From positions 1 through 13,556 of the forward strand of contig JAUUSJ010000117.1 of NCBI GenBank assembly GCA_030841965.1: a stretch of DNA of 13,556 bases. The letters run 5' to 3'. The first letter of the stretch is position 1; each line of letters opens with the position of its first letter. This DNA is from Blautia sp. Its GTDB lineage: Bacteria > Bacillota > Clostridia > Lachnospirales > Lachnospiraceae. The position numbers and the translations under genes are program-made. Shown piece after piece: positions 6,326-13,482 of this stretch. The notes under the pieces are model-generated. The model had not been told where the DNA came from and did not search any database. It saw only the letters and a list, made by a program, of their open reading frames with translations.

Positions 6326-8200
6326 TTAAACTTCTTTATAATCAGCATCTACCACATCATCCTGATTGTAATTTGTATTATTTCCAGAAGCACCGCCCAT
6401 ATCTGGACCTGCGCCTGTAGCACCTGCACCTGCTGCCTGAGCCTGCTCATATAACTTCTGGAATAAGCTCTGAGCATCTTGCATCATCTTCTCTTTTGCA
6501 TTCTTGATTTCCTCTACATCAGCATCTGTCATGGACTCTGGTGTGGATTTTGCAAGAATATCTTTTAATTCTTGAATATCAGCTTCTACCTTAGCCTTAT
6601 CGCCTGCATCAATCTTGTCTCCAGCTTCCTCAAGAGCCTTCTCTGTCTGGAATACCATAGAATCTGCATCGTTTCTAGCCTCAATTGCCTCTTTTCTCTT
6701 CTTATCCTCTGCCTCATACTGAGCTGCCTCTTTTACAGCCTTCTCGATATCGGCGTCAGACATATTAGAACCAGCAGTAATTGTGATATGCTGTTCTTTT
6801 CCTGTTCCTAAATCTTTCGCAGATACATTTACGATACCGTTTGCATCAATATCGAATGTAACCTCAATCTGAGGGATACCTCTTCTTGCTGGTGGGATAC
6901 CGTCTAATCTAAACTGACCTAATGTCTTATTATCTCTTGCAAACTGTCTCTCACCCTGTACTACATGAATATCTACGGCTGTCTGATTATCCTCTGCTGT
7001 GGAGAAGATTTGGCTCTTCTTTGTAGGGATTGTTGTATTTCTCTCAATCAATCTTGTAGCCACACCACCCATTGTCTCAATTGATAAGGAAAGTGGTGTT
7101 ACATCCAATAATAAGATATCACCTGCGCTTGTATCGCCTGCTAATTTACCACCCTGGATACTAGCACCGATAGCTACACATTCATCTGGGTTAATACCCT
7201 TAAATGGGTCTTTTCCTGTCAACTGTTTTACCTTATCCTGTACAGCTGGGATACGTGTAGAACCACCAACTAACAATACTTTGCTAAGGTCAGAAGCGCT
7301 AAGTCCTGCGTCAGATAAAGCATTCTTTACAGGTCCTGCTGTTCTCTCAACTAAATTAGATGTCAACTCGTCAAATTTTGCTCTTGTGAGGTTCATATCC
7401 AAATGCTTTGGTCCCTCTGCTGTCGCTGTGATAAATGGAAGGTTGATATTGGTTGTTGTGCTGCTAGAAAGCTCTTTCTTTGCCTTCTCTGCTGCTTCTT
7501 TCAATCTCTGCATTGCCATCTTATCGTTGGATAAGTCAACACCCTCTGCCTTCTTGAACTCATCAAGCATATAGTTTGTAATGATATTATCAAAGTCATC
7601 TCCACCTAATCTATTATCACCGGCTGTAGATAATACTTCGATAACTCCCTCACCAATCTCGATGATAGATACATCAAATGTACCACCACCTAAGTCATAT
7701 ACCATAATTCTCTGCTCACTCTCATTGTCAAGACCATAAGATAGAGCTGCCGCTGTTGGCTCGTTGATGATACGTTTTACATCCAAGCCTGCGATTTTAC
7801 CTGCATCCTTTGTCGCCTGTCTCTGTGCATCGTTGAAGTAAGCAGGAACTGTGATAACTGCCTCTGTTACTTTCTCTCCGAGATAATTCTCTGCGTCAGA
7901 TTTTAATTTTTGTAATACCATCGCGGAAATCTCCTGTGGAGAGTATTTCTTTCCATCGATATCTACTTTATAATCAGTTCCCATATGTCTCTTGATAGAA
8001 GAAATAGTTTTGTCTGCATTTGTAACTGCCTGACGTTTTGCTGGCTCACCTATTACTCTCTCCCCTGTCTTTGTAAATGCTACTACAGATGGAGTTGTTC
8101 TTGCGCCCTCTGCGTTTGTGATAACAACCGGTTTACCACCTTCCATAACTGCTACACATGAGTTTGTTGTTCCTAAGTCAATACCTATTATTTTTCCCAT
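6326..8200 (-). CDS. dnaK: Hsp70 chaperone DnaK
   Basis: DnaK is the ATP-dependent Hsp70 that binds exposed hydrophobic segments and works with DnaJ and the exchange factor GrpE. The 624 residues are complete and Gram-positive-like in length. The nucleotide-binding domain has IGIDLGTTNSCV (5-16), VYDLGGGTFDVSIIE and VLLVGGSTRIPAVQ. The linker is LLLDVTPLSLSIETMGG (Ser where many species have Gly). The substrate domain and helical lid follow. The tail is Gly/Ala-rich and ends with the conserved acidic DDVVDADYKEV. AGGAGG lies 7 nt before the ATG, the strongest ribosome binding site in the operon, fitting high expression. It lies 168 nt after grpE and 275 nt before dnaJ. Confidence 0.98.
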   Translation of the reverse strand: MGKIIGIDLGTTNSCVAVMEGGKPVVITNAEGARTTPSVVAFTKTGERVIGEPAKRQAVTNADKTISSIKRHMGTDYKVDIDGKKYSPQEISAMVLQKLKSDAENYLGEKVTEAVITVPAYFNDAQRQATKDAGKIAGLDVKRIINEPTAAALSYGLDNESEQRIMVYDLGGGTFDVSIIEIGEGVIEVLSTAGDNRLGGDDFDNIITNYMLDEFKKAEGVDLSNDKMAMQRLKEAAEKAKKELSSSTTTNINLPFITATAEGPKHLDMNLTRAKFDELTSNLVERTAGPVKNALSDAGLSASDLSKVLLVGGSTRIPAVQDKVKQLTGKDPFKGINPDECVAIGASIQGGKLAGDTSAGDILLLDVTPLSLSIETMGGVATRLIERNTTIPTKKSQIFSTAEDNQTAVDIHVVQGERQFARDNKTLGQFRLDGIPPARRGIPQIEVTFDIDANGIVNVSAKDLGTGKEQHITITAGSNMSDADIEKAVKEAAQYEAEDKKRKEAIEARNDADSMVFQTEKALEEAGDKIDAGDKAKVEADIQELKDILAKSTPESMTDADVEEIKNAKEKMMQDAQSLFQKLYEQAQAAGAGATGAGPDMGGASGNNTNYNQDDVVDADYKEV

Positions 8201-8249
8201 AATAATTCCTCCTAAAATCTATTTGTTTATCTTTATTTACTACTTTTAC

Positions 8250-8356
8250 TGGCTTTCGCCAAATGTGAGGGCTTTTGCTCTCGCTTAAGCTCTCACTATG
8301 TATGAAAGTATCTAACCTTCATACTCTCTATATGATAAATCGGAAGTTTTTCTTCC
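8250..8356 (-). repeat. Cluster of small hairpins in the grpE-dnaK spacer
   Basis: Four short inverted repeats lie in this 168-nt gap: TGGC-GAAA-GCCA on the minus strand (8261-8250), a GNRA-type tetraloop; GTGAGGGC/GCTCTCAC (8265-8272, 8289-8296; 7 of 8 pair); GTATGAA/TTCATAC (8300-8306, 8318-8324); and GGAAG/CTTCC (8342-8346, 8352-8356). None is followed by a U-tract. Together they suggest a structured junction upstream of dnaK, where heat-shock operon mRNAs in Firmicutes are often processed. The inverted repeats are visible; processing is inference. Confidence 0.45.
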
Positions 8357-8368
8357 TACGTATTTTTC

Positions 8369-9010
8369 CTAATTGGCAACTGTCACCATACTGTGGCGAA
8401 GCACCATATCTTTATACATATATCCTTTTTGAAGCTCTGCCGCCACGATATTCTCACCGAGCTCTTCATTCTCCACATGCATCACAGCATTGTGAAAATC
8501 TGGATTAAATTCCTTTCCCTCGGCGTCTATCGCTGTCACACCGACATCTTCTAAGACGGTCATCAGCTGTTTGTATATCTTATCAATTCCCTGTACAAAA
8601 GGAGTTTCCCTCTCCTCGTCAGTCGCTGTGGCTAAGCCTCGCTCAAAATTATCTACAACTGGCAAAAGCTTTTCTAAAATATCCTTGGCTCCCATATCGT
8701 ACATACGACTGGTCTCCTTGGCATTCCTCTTTCTCGCATTCTCAAACTCAGCCATCAATCTCTGATAACGGTCCTTATACTCCTCGGACTCTTCTTTTGC
8801 TTTTTTAAGCTCAATTTCTAATGCCTTCGCTGATTTGCCTTTTTTCTTAAAAAAGCTTTTCTTATCGTCCTGTTCTTGGGCATCCTCCAAAGACTCTTCT
8901 GCTTTTTCTTGTTCTTCTGCCTCCGCCTTAGCTTCTGGCTCTAAACCTTCCTTTTCTTCTTGCTCTTCTTTGATCTCGCTCATATCTATATTTTTTTCTT
9001 CCACTTTCAC
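8369..9010 (-). CDS. grpE: Nucleotide exchange factor GrpE
   Basis: GrpE releases ADP from DnaK and so resets the chaperone cycle. The 213 residues have a long acidic, disordered N-terminus (1-50, Glu-rich), a coiled-coil dimerisation helix (about 62-105, LEIELKKAKEESEEYKDRYQ), and a C-terminal beta-wing head. The head carries the family signature FNPDFHNAVMHV (168-179) to GYMYKDMVLRHSMVTV (196-211). The start codon is GTG, with AAAGG 7 nt upstream. A second GTG two codons later is also possible, and the ATG at codon 10 lacks a well-spaced ribosome binding site. It is 29 nt after hrcA, in the same operon. Confidence 0.96.
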   Translation of the reverse strand: MKVEEKNIDMSEIKEEQEEKEGLEPEAKAEAEEQEKAEESLEDAQEQDDKKSFFKKKGKSAKALEIELKKAKEESEEYKDRYQRLMAEFENARKRNAKETSRMYDMGAKDILEKLLPVVDNFERGLATATDEERETPFVQGIDKIYKQLMTVLEDVGVTAIDAEGKEFNPDFHNAVMHVENEELGENIVAAELQKGYMYKDMVLRHSMVTVAN

Positions 9011-9039
9011 AACTCCACCTTTCTATATATTAAGAAACT

Positions 9040-10083
9040 TTACTTTTTATCATTGCCAAAAATGACATCTAATTCTTCGGTCAAATTTTGTAAGGTCTTT
9101 ACTACTTTCTTATAATCCATTCGCTTTGGACCAATGATACCGATTGTACCACTTCCACTCTTTCCAAGGTCATAAGGAACTGTGACAATACTACAGTCTT
9201 TTAAATCTTGGATATTGGACTCACTTCCGATATAGACTTGAACTTTTTTGTCGCCGTCCTCATCCTGATTCTGATTAGAGGTCTTATCGATAAGCTCCGC
9301 CAAGGAATCTGGGTCCTCCAACTTCTCTAATAACAAAGTGGCTCGCTTACGGTCGCCAAGCTCTGGATACTTTAGCATATTAGATGCACCCTCCGTGTAG
9401 ATTTGAACATCATCTACCTCGTGGATTGCCTCGACAATTCCCATAAATACCTGTTCTAAGAGGTCTGCGTGAATTCCCGCCTGCACCTTCATCGTGTACA
9501 TAAGCTCCAGATTAATATCTGTAAGACTTAAGCCCTGTAAGAATGAATTAAGCAAGAGATTTAGCTTTAGTACCTCATCGTTTCTCAGCTCGATATCTGT
9601 CTGAATTAAATGATTTTTAATGATATTCGCTCCGATGACAATGACTGCCAATATCTGACCTTCATCCACCTGCGATATCTGAATGAATTTAATGGTTGAT
9701 TCCTTATACTGGGGTGCTGTGACGAGAGTCGTATAATTTGTATTATTAGCCAATGTCTTTGCAACCTGCTTTAAGAGAACTTCCATTCTGTCCACCCTCT
9801 CAATTAAGGCCTGCTTTTCTTCCACTTCACTCTCCTTTTCACTCATCAGCTCATCGACAAAAAATCGATAGCCCATATCGGAAGGAATCCTTCCAGCAGA
9901 TGTATGGGGCTGTAGAATATATCCAAGCTCCTCTAAGTCTGCCATCTCATTGCGGATTGTCGCAGAGCTTAGTTTTAAATCTGTGTACTTTGAGATAGTC
10001 CTAGAACCGACGGGCTCACCTGTCTCTAGATAAGTTGATACAATTGCCTTTAAAATCTTTTGCTTTCTCTCTGTTAGCTCCAC
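9040..10083 (-). CDS. hrcA: Heat-inducible transcription repressor HrcA
   Basis: HrcA is a dimeric repressor that binds CIRCE and shuts off class I heat-shock genes; its folding by GroEL links it to stress. From the GTG at 10083 it has 347 residues, starting VELTERKQKILKAIV. This fits the typical family start. A winged-helix region covers about 1-75, with SSATIRNEMADLEELGYI as the recognition part and HTSAGRIPSDMGYRFFVDEL after it. A GAF-like domain and a C-terminal VTVPYDLG...GTIGIIGPKRMDY block follow. The upstream in-frame ATG at 10113 would add ten residues but sits 3 nt from CIRCE with no Shine-Dalgarno, whereas AAAGGA lies 9 nt before the GTG. It is first in its operon and almost certainly autoregulated. 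Confidence 0.95.
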   Translation of the reverse strand: MELTERKQKILKAIVSTYLETGEPVGSRTISKYTDLKLSSATIRNEMADLEELGYILQPHTSAGRIPSDMGYRFFVDELMSEKESEVEEKQALIERVDRMEVLLKQVAKTLANNTNYTTLVTAPQYKESTIKFIQISQVDEGQILAVIVIGANIIKNHLIQTDIELRNDEVLKLNLLLNSFLQGLSLTDINLELMYTMKVQAGIHADLLEQVFMGIVEAIHEVDDVQIYTEGASNMLKYPELGDRKRATLLLEKLEDPDSLAELIDKTSNQNQDEDGDKKVQVYIGSESNIQDLKDCSIVTVPYDLGKSGSGTIGIIGPKRMDYKKVVKTLQNLTEELDVIFGNDKK

Positions 10084-10092
10084 GCTTTCACA

Positions 10093-10098
10093 TCCTTT
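10093..10098 (-). promoter_or_regulatory. hrcA ribosome binding site that fixes the start
   Basis: Minus strand AAAGGA is followed by 9 nt and then GTG (10083-10081). It lies inside what would be codons 6-7 of the longer ATG-initiated reading. This, with the family N-terminus beginning at the GTG, supports the shorter protein. Confidence 0.75.
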
Positions 10099-10116
10099 CG
10101 TGAGATTTTTCATTTA

Positions 10117-10143
10117 TTAGCACTCGGTTTAATTGAGTGCTAA
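10117..10143 (-). promoter_or_regulatory. CIRCE operator (HrcA binding site)
   Basis: TTAGCACTC, 9 nt, GAGTGCTAA: a perfect match to the CIRCE consensus inverted repeat. It starts a few bases downstream of the predicted transcription start and ends 33 nt before the hrcA GTG. That is the usual place for HrcA to block transcription of hrcA-grpE-dnaK-dnaJ. It is the only CIRCE I see in the window. Confidence 0.98.
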
Positions 10144-10156
10144 CATCTTTATACTT

Positions 10157-10185
10157 AAAATAGCACTTTGGCTTCTTATTGTCAA
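10157..10185 (-). promoter_or_regulatory. Sigma-A promoter of the heat-shock operon
   Basis: On the minus strand a perfect TTGACA (10185-10180), a 17-nt spacer, and TATTTT (10162-10157) with TG one base upstream (TGCTATTTT). The -10 is weak, but the extended motif compensates. Transcription would begin near 10150, putting CIRCE at about +7 to +33. It lies 45 bp after the hemW stop, and no GC-rich terminator is visible between them. Confidence 0.8.
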
Positions 10186-10230
10186 GAGTTTTTTGAAAAT
10201 TTTTTTGAAATTTATTTTTAGAGAAATTTT

Positions 10231-11373
10231 TCATAAAAGAAACTCCCATAAAACTTGGTTTGAAACATCCACTCCTTTTTTGGTAAAATATATTCTATCC
10301 CCTTTTTCTTCGAGCAATTTCATTCTCTCATATTTTTCGAGTACCTCTCCATATACTTCTTCTATTCTCTTACCAAATATCATTGCAAATTGTTTTTTGG
10401 ATATTCCCTCCGTCATGCGAAGTCCAAGATACATAAATTCCTCCATTTTATCCTTATCACTCAGTACAGTATATTGTTTACGATTTTGGATTGGAATATA
10501 AGGTGTTTTTAGATAAGAAGAAAAATTTTCTTCATTTTTAAATCTTGCACCCTGAAAATAAGAAGAAGCACCAAGACCTATCCCCAGATATTCTTTCTGT
10601 CTCCAATATACTATATTATGTCTACATGCAAAGCCTTGTTTTGCATAATTCGATATTTCGTAGCGGTGATATCCGTTTTTTTCCAGTAGCTGTCCTGTGA
10701 GGTCGTACATCTCCCGCTCGTTATCTTCATCTGGCAATAATTTTAACAAATCTTCTCTATCATATAACGGCGTTTTCTCCTCGACAATCAAGCTGTAGGA
10801 AGAGATATGCTCTGGAGAAAGCGCGAGTATTTTTTCTAATCCATTGAAATAGGACTCTTTTGTCTGGTTTGGAAGTCCCATCATGACATCGATATTTATA
10901 TTTTGAAATCCCTGACGTCTCGCCTCCTCGTATCCTTCTAAAAACTCTCTGTAGGTGTGGATTCGACGAAGCATCGAGAGTTCTTTTTCTTCTGTACTTT
11001 GAAGTCCTATACTTAACCGATTGATTCCGATTGTCTTATAGCAGCTTAATTTTTCTTTTGTTAGAGTTCCCGGATTTGCCTCTATCGTCGTCTCCTCTAA
11101 TTTTGTCAAATCAAATGTATGATGGATTGCTGTGAAGATTTTTTCCATTTCTCTCTCTCTTAAAAGAGAAGGAGTACCTCCCCCAATAAAAATGGTTTTT
11201 ACTTGATACTCCTTCCCAAATGTCTTATAACTATTTATTTCTTGACAGAGTGCATCTACATACTGTGCTCTCGTTTGCTCATCACTCGCAAAAGATAAAA
11301 AATCACAGTAAATACATTTTCTCACACAAAATGGTATATGAAGATAGAGACTTAATTCTTTTTTAGTTTTCAT
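10231..11373 (-). CDS. hemW: Heme chaperone HemW (radical SAM)
   Basis: HemW, formerly annotated as an oxygen-independent coproporphyrinogen oxidase-like protein, binds heme and passes it to client proteins. The 380 residues include the [4Fe-4S] radical SAM motif CVRKCIYC (Cys16, Cys20, Cys23) followed by Asp-Phe instead of the extra Cys of true HemN. GGGTPS lies at 64-69, a SAM-binding region at EANPGT (98-103), SIGLQS at 121-126, and the HemW signature HNIVYW at 252-257. A C-terminal winged-helix-like region ends at WEFLL. The ATG overlaps the last 11 bp of lepA (ATGAAAACTAA) and has no strong Shine-Dalgarno, so translational coupling to lepA is likely. Older annotations may call it hemN; the motifs favour HemW. 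Confidence 0.94.
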   Translation of the reverse strand: MKTKKELSLYLHIPFCVRKCIYCDFLSFASDEQTRAQYVDALCQEINSYKTFGKEYQVKTIFIGGGTPSLLREREMEKIFTAIHHTFDLTKLEETTIEANPGTLTKEKLSCYKTIGINRLSIGLQSTEEKELSMLRRIHTYREFLEGYEEARRQGFQNINIDVMMGLPNQTKESYFNGLEKILALSPEHISSYSLIVEEKTPLYDREDLLKLLPDEDNEREMYDLTGQLLEKNGYHRYEISNYAKQGFACRHNIVYWRQKEYLGIGLGASSYFQGARFKNEENFSSYLKTPYIPIQNRKQYTVLSDKDKMEEFMYLGLRMTEGISKKQFAMIFGKRIEEVYGEVLEKYERMKLLEEKGDRIYFTKKGVDVSNQVLWEFLL

Positions 11374-13168
11374 CTAGCTTCAACACACTCATGAATGCTT
11401 TTTGTGGAATCTCTACATTTCCAACTTGACGCATTCTCTTCTTTCCTTCCTTTTGTTTTTCGAGCAGCTTTTTCTTTCTCGTAATATCACCGCCATAGCA
11501 TTTTGCCAAAACGTCTTTTCTCACCGCTTTTACAGTCTCTCTCGCAATGATTTTGCTTCCAATCGCTGCCTGAATTGGAATTTCAAAAAGATGTCTTGGA
11601 ATCTCACCTTTTAGCTTCTCGCACATCTTTCTGCCGCGCTCATAGGCAGTCTGAGCATGCACAATAAAGGATAGGGCATCGACCTCCTCACGGTTAATTA
11701 AGATATCAAGCTTTACAAGGTCAGACTGTACATATCCTTTCATCTCATAGTCGAAGGAGGCATACCCTCTGGACCTTGATTTTAGAGCGTCAAAGAAATC
11801 ATAGATAATCTCATTAAGTGGAAGGTCGTATTTTAGGAGCGCTCTCGTCTCTTCCATATATTCCATACTGATATAAGTTCCCCTTCTCTCCTGACAAAGC
11901 TTCATAATTGCACCGACAAACTCCGTCGTGACCATAATCTCTGCGGAGACAATCGGTTCTTCCATATAGTCAATCTGAGATGGGTCTGGAAGATTAGAAG
12001 GATTGGTCAGTTCAAACATCGTCCCGTCTGTTTTGTGTACACGATATACTACACTCGGTGCCGTCGTCACTAAGTCGAGATTATACTCTCGCTCTAATCT
12101 CTCCTGAATAATCTCAAGATGCAAAAGCCCTAAAAATCCACAGCGAAAACCAAATCCAAGGGCAATCGATGTCTCTGGCTCAAACTGAAGAGCTGCGTCA
12201 TTTAGCTGAAGCTTCTCCAGCGCATCTCGAAGGTCTGGATATTTGGCGCCGTCGGCTGGATAAAGACCACAGTATACCATCGGATTTACTTTTTTATATC
12301 CTGGAAGCGGCTCGCTGCACATATTATTGGCATCGGTTACGGTATCTCCGACACGGGTATCTTTTACATTTTTTAAGCTTGCGGTAATATAGCCAACCAT
12401 ACCTGCGGATAATTCCTCACATGGGAAGAATTGTCCTGCTCCGAATGTTCCAACCTCAACCACCTCTGCTCTGGCACCTGTCGCCATCATATGCATCATT
12501 GTTCCCTGTCGGATACTTCCCTCCATAATGCGGGCAAAGATAATAACTCCCTTATAGGAGTCGTATAGACTGTCAAAGATAAGGGCCCGAAGAGGGGCAT
12601 TCTCATCTCCTGTCGGAGCTGGAATCTTCTCTATAATCTGCTCTAATACCTCATCGATATTGATTCCAGCTTTGGCCGAAATCAAAGGGGCATCCTCCGC
12701 CTCGATTCCGATGACATCTTCAATCTCTTGAATCACTCGCTGAGGGTCTGCACTTGGAAGGTCGATTTTATTGATAACTGGCATAACCTCAAGGTCGTGG
12801 TCGAGTGCCAGATATACATTCGCCAGGGTCTGCGCCTCAATTCCCTGAGCTGCATCCACAACTAGGACAGCTCCCTCACATGCGGCCAGGCTTCTTGAGA
12901 CCTCGTAGTTGAAGTCCACATGTCCTGGGGTATCAATCAAGTTGAAAATATACTCCTCGCCGTTTTTGGCTTTATAAATGGTACGAACGGCCTGGGATTT
13001 AATTGTGATTCCTCGCTCTCTCTCAAGGTCCATATTGTCAAGAACTTGCGCTTGCATCTCGCGCTCTGTTAAAAGACCGGTTTTTTCAATAATTCGGTCT
13101 GCTAGGGTGGATTTTCCGTGATCAATATGGGCAATAATACAAAAATTTCTAATTTTACTCTGGTCCAT
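11363..13168 (-). CDS. lepA: Elongation factor 4 (LepA), ribosomal GTPase
   Basis: LepA is a translational GTPase related to EF-G that acts on ribosomes in elongation and 30S biogenesis. The 601 residues are full length. GTPase motifs are AHIDHGKST (13-21, P-loop), ERGITIKS (switch I region), DTPGHVDF (G3) and NKIDLP (G4), with SAKAGIN as G5. EF-G-like domains II, III and V follow. The LepA-specific C-terminal domain carries CYGGDITRKKKLLEKQKEGKKRMR. AAGGAG lies 9 nt before the ATG. It heads the lepA-hemW pair, has its own promoter about 145 bp upstream, and sits directly before the HrcA operon, a frequent arrangement in Firmicutes. Confidence 0.98.
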   Translation of the reverse strand: MDQSKIRNFCIIAHIDHGKSTLADRIIEKTGLLTEREMQAQVLDNMDLERERGITIKSQAVRTIYKAKNGEEYIFNLIDTPGHVDFNYEVSRSLAACEGAVLVVDAAQGIEAQTLANVYLALDHDLEVMPVINKIDLPSADPQRVIQEIEDVIGIEAEDAPLISAKAGINIDEVLEQIIEKIPAPTGDENAPLRALIFDSLYDSYKGVIIFARIMEGSIRQGTMMHMMATGARAEVVEVGTFGAGQFFPCEELSAGMVGYITASLKNVKDTRVGDTVTDANNMCSEPLPGYKKVNPMVYCGLYPADGAKYPDLRDALEKLQLNDAALQFEPETSIALGFGFRCGFLGLLHLEIIQERLEREYNLDLVTTAPSVVYRVHKTDGTMFELTNPSNLPDPSQIDYMEEPIVSAEIMVTTEFVGAIMKLCQERRGTYISMEYMEETRALLKYDLPLNEIIYDFFDALKSRSRGYASFDYEMKGYVQSDLVKLDILINREEVDALSFIVHAQTAYERGRKMCEKLKGEIPRHLFEIPIQAAIGSKIIARETVKAVRKDVLAKCYGGDITRKKKLLEKQKEGKKRMRQVGNVEIPQKAFMSVLKLDEN

Positions 13169-13312
13169 TTCTTTATTCTCCTTTGCTAAGATGTTTTCTA
13201 TCTAAATGTATATGGTTGTTTTTGCAAACATTGTTATAAAGAATTTCTGATGCTCTGTGTATATGAGCTTGTATTGGTGAAGTGATTGAATTTAAAATTT
13301 AATAGCTATCAT

Positions 13313-13342
13313 AGTATAGCATATATTTAATTGATTTGCCAA
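13313..13342 (-). promoter_or_regulatory. Extended -10 promoter for lepA-hemW
   Basis: On the minus strand TTGGCA (13342-13337), an 18-nt spacer, and TATACT (13318-13313) with TG one base before (TGCTATACT). The predicted leader is about 138 nt. A GCTAT/ATAGC inverted repeat (13305-13320) covers the -10 and reaches toward the start point, so it could serve as an operator. The leader from 13169 to about 13306 is AT-rich and shows no other clear element. Confidence 0.7.
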
Positions 13343-13371
13343 CTAAAACAAATGAGATAATAGCGTAAAAT

Positions 13372-13399
13372 TTGACAGACGCAAATTTAGTGATATAAT
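13372..13399 (+). promoter_or_regulatory. Near-perfect outward-facing sigma-A promoter
   Basis: On the plus strand a perfect TTGACA (13372-13377), a 16-nt spacer, and a perfect TATAAT (13394-13399) with TG one base upstream (TGATATAAT). It is the strongest promoter match in the window and points out of the right edge, divergent from lepA with about 30 bp between the two -35 boxes. Its transcript would cross the 8-bp tandem repeat and the right-end repeat. The gene it serves is outside the window. In many Firmicutes rpsT is divergent near lepA, but that is only a guess here. Confidence 0.75.
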
Positions 13400-13433
13400 G
13401 GGGAGCGGTATTAGAATAATGGGAAGAGATGAT

Positions 13434-13481
13434 GAGATAAAGGGACAAGGGGATAAAGAGATAAAGGGATAAAGGGATAAA
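13434..13481. repeat. Six-copy 8-bp tandem repeat
   Basis: Six consecutive 8-mers fit GRGATAAA: GAGATAAA, GGGACAAG, GGGATAAA, GAGATAAA, GGGATAAA, GGGATAAA. The tract is almost free of pyrimidines other than T on the plus strand. It abuts the inner end of the right repeat element (from 13482), just as two TGTTCCC units abut the left copy. Confidence 0.9.
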
Positions 13482-13482
13482 G

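Noticed and set aside
6999..7574. 191-residue plus-strand open frame
   Set aside because: Entirely antisense to the highly conserved dnaK frame; a shadow of its codon bias.
8215..8265. Separate dnaK promoter (TTGGCG, 17 nt, TAAATA)
   Set aside because: The -10 is a poor match and the -35 only partial; the operon promoter suffices.
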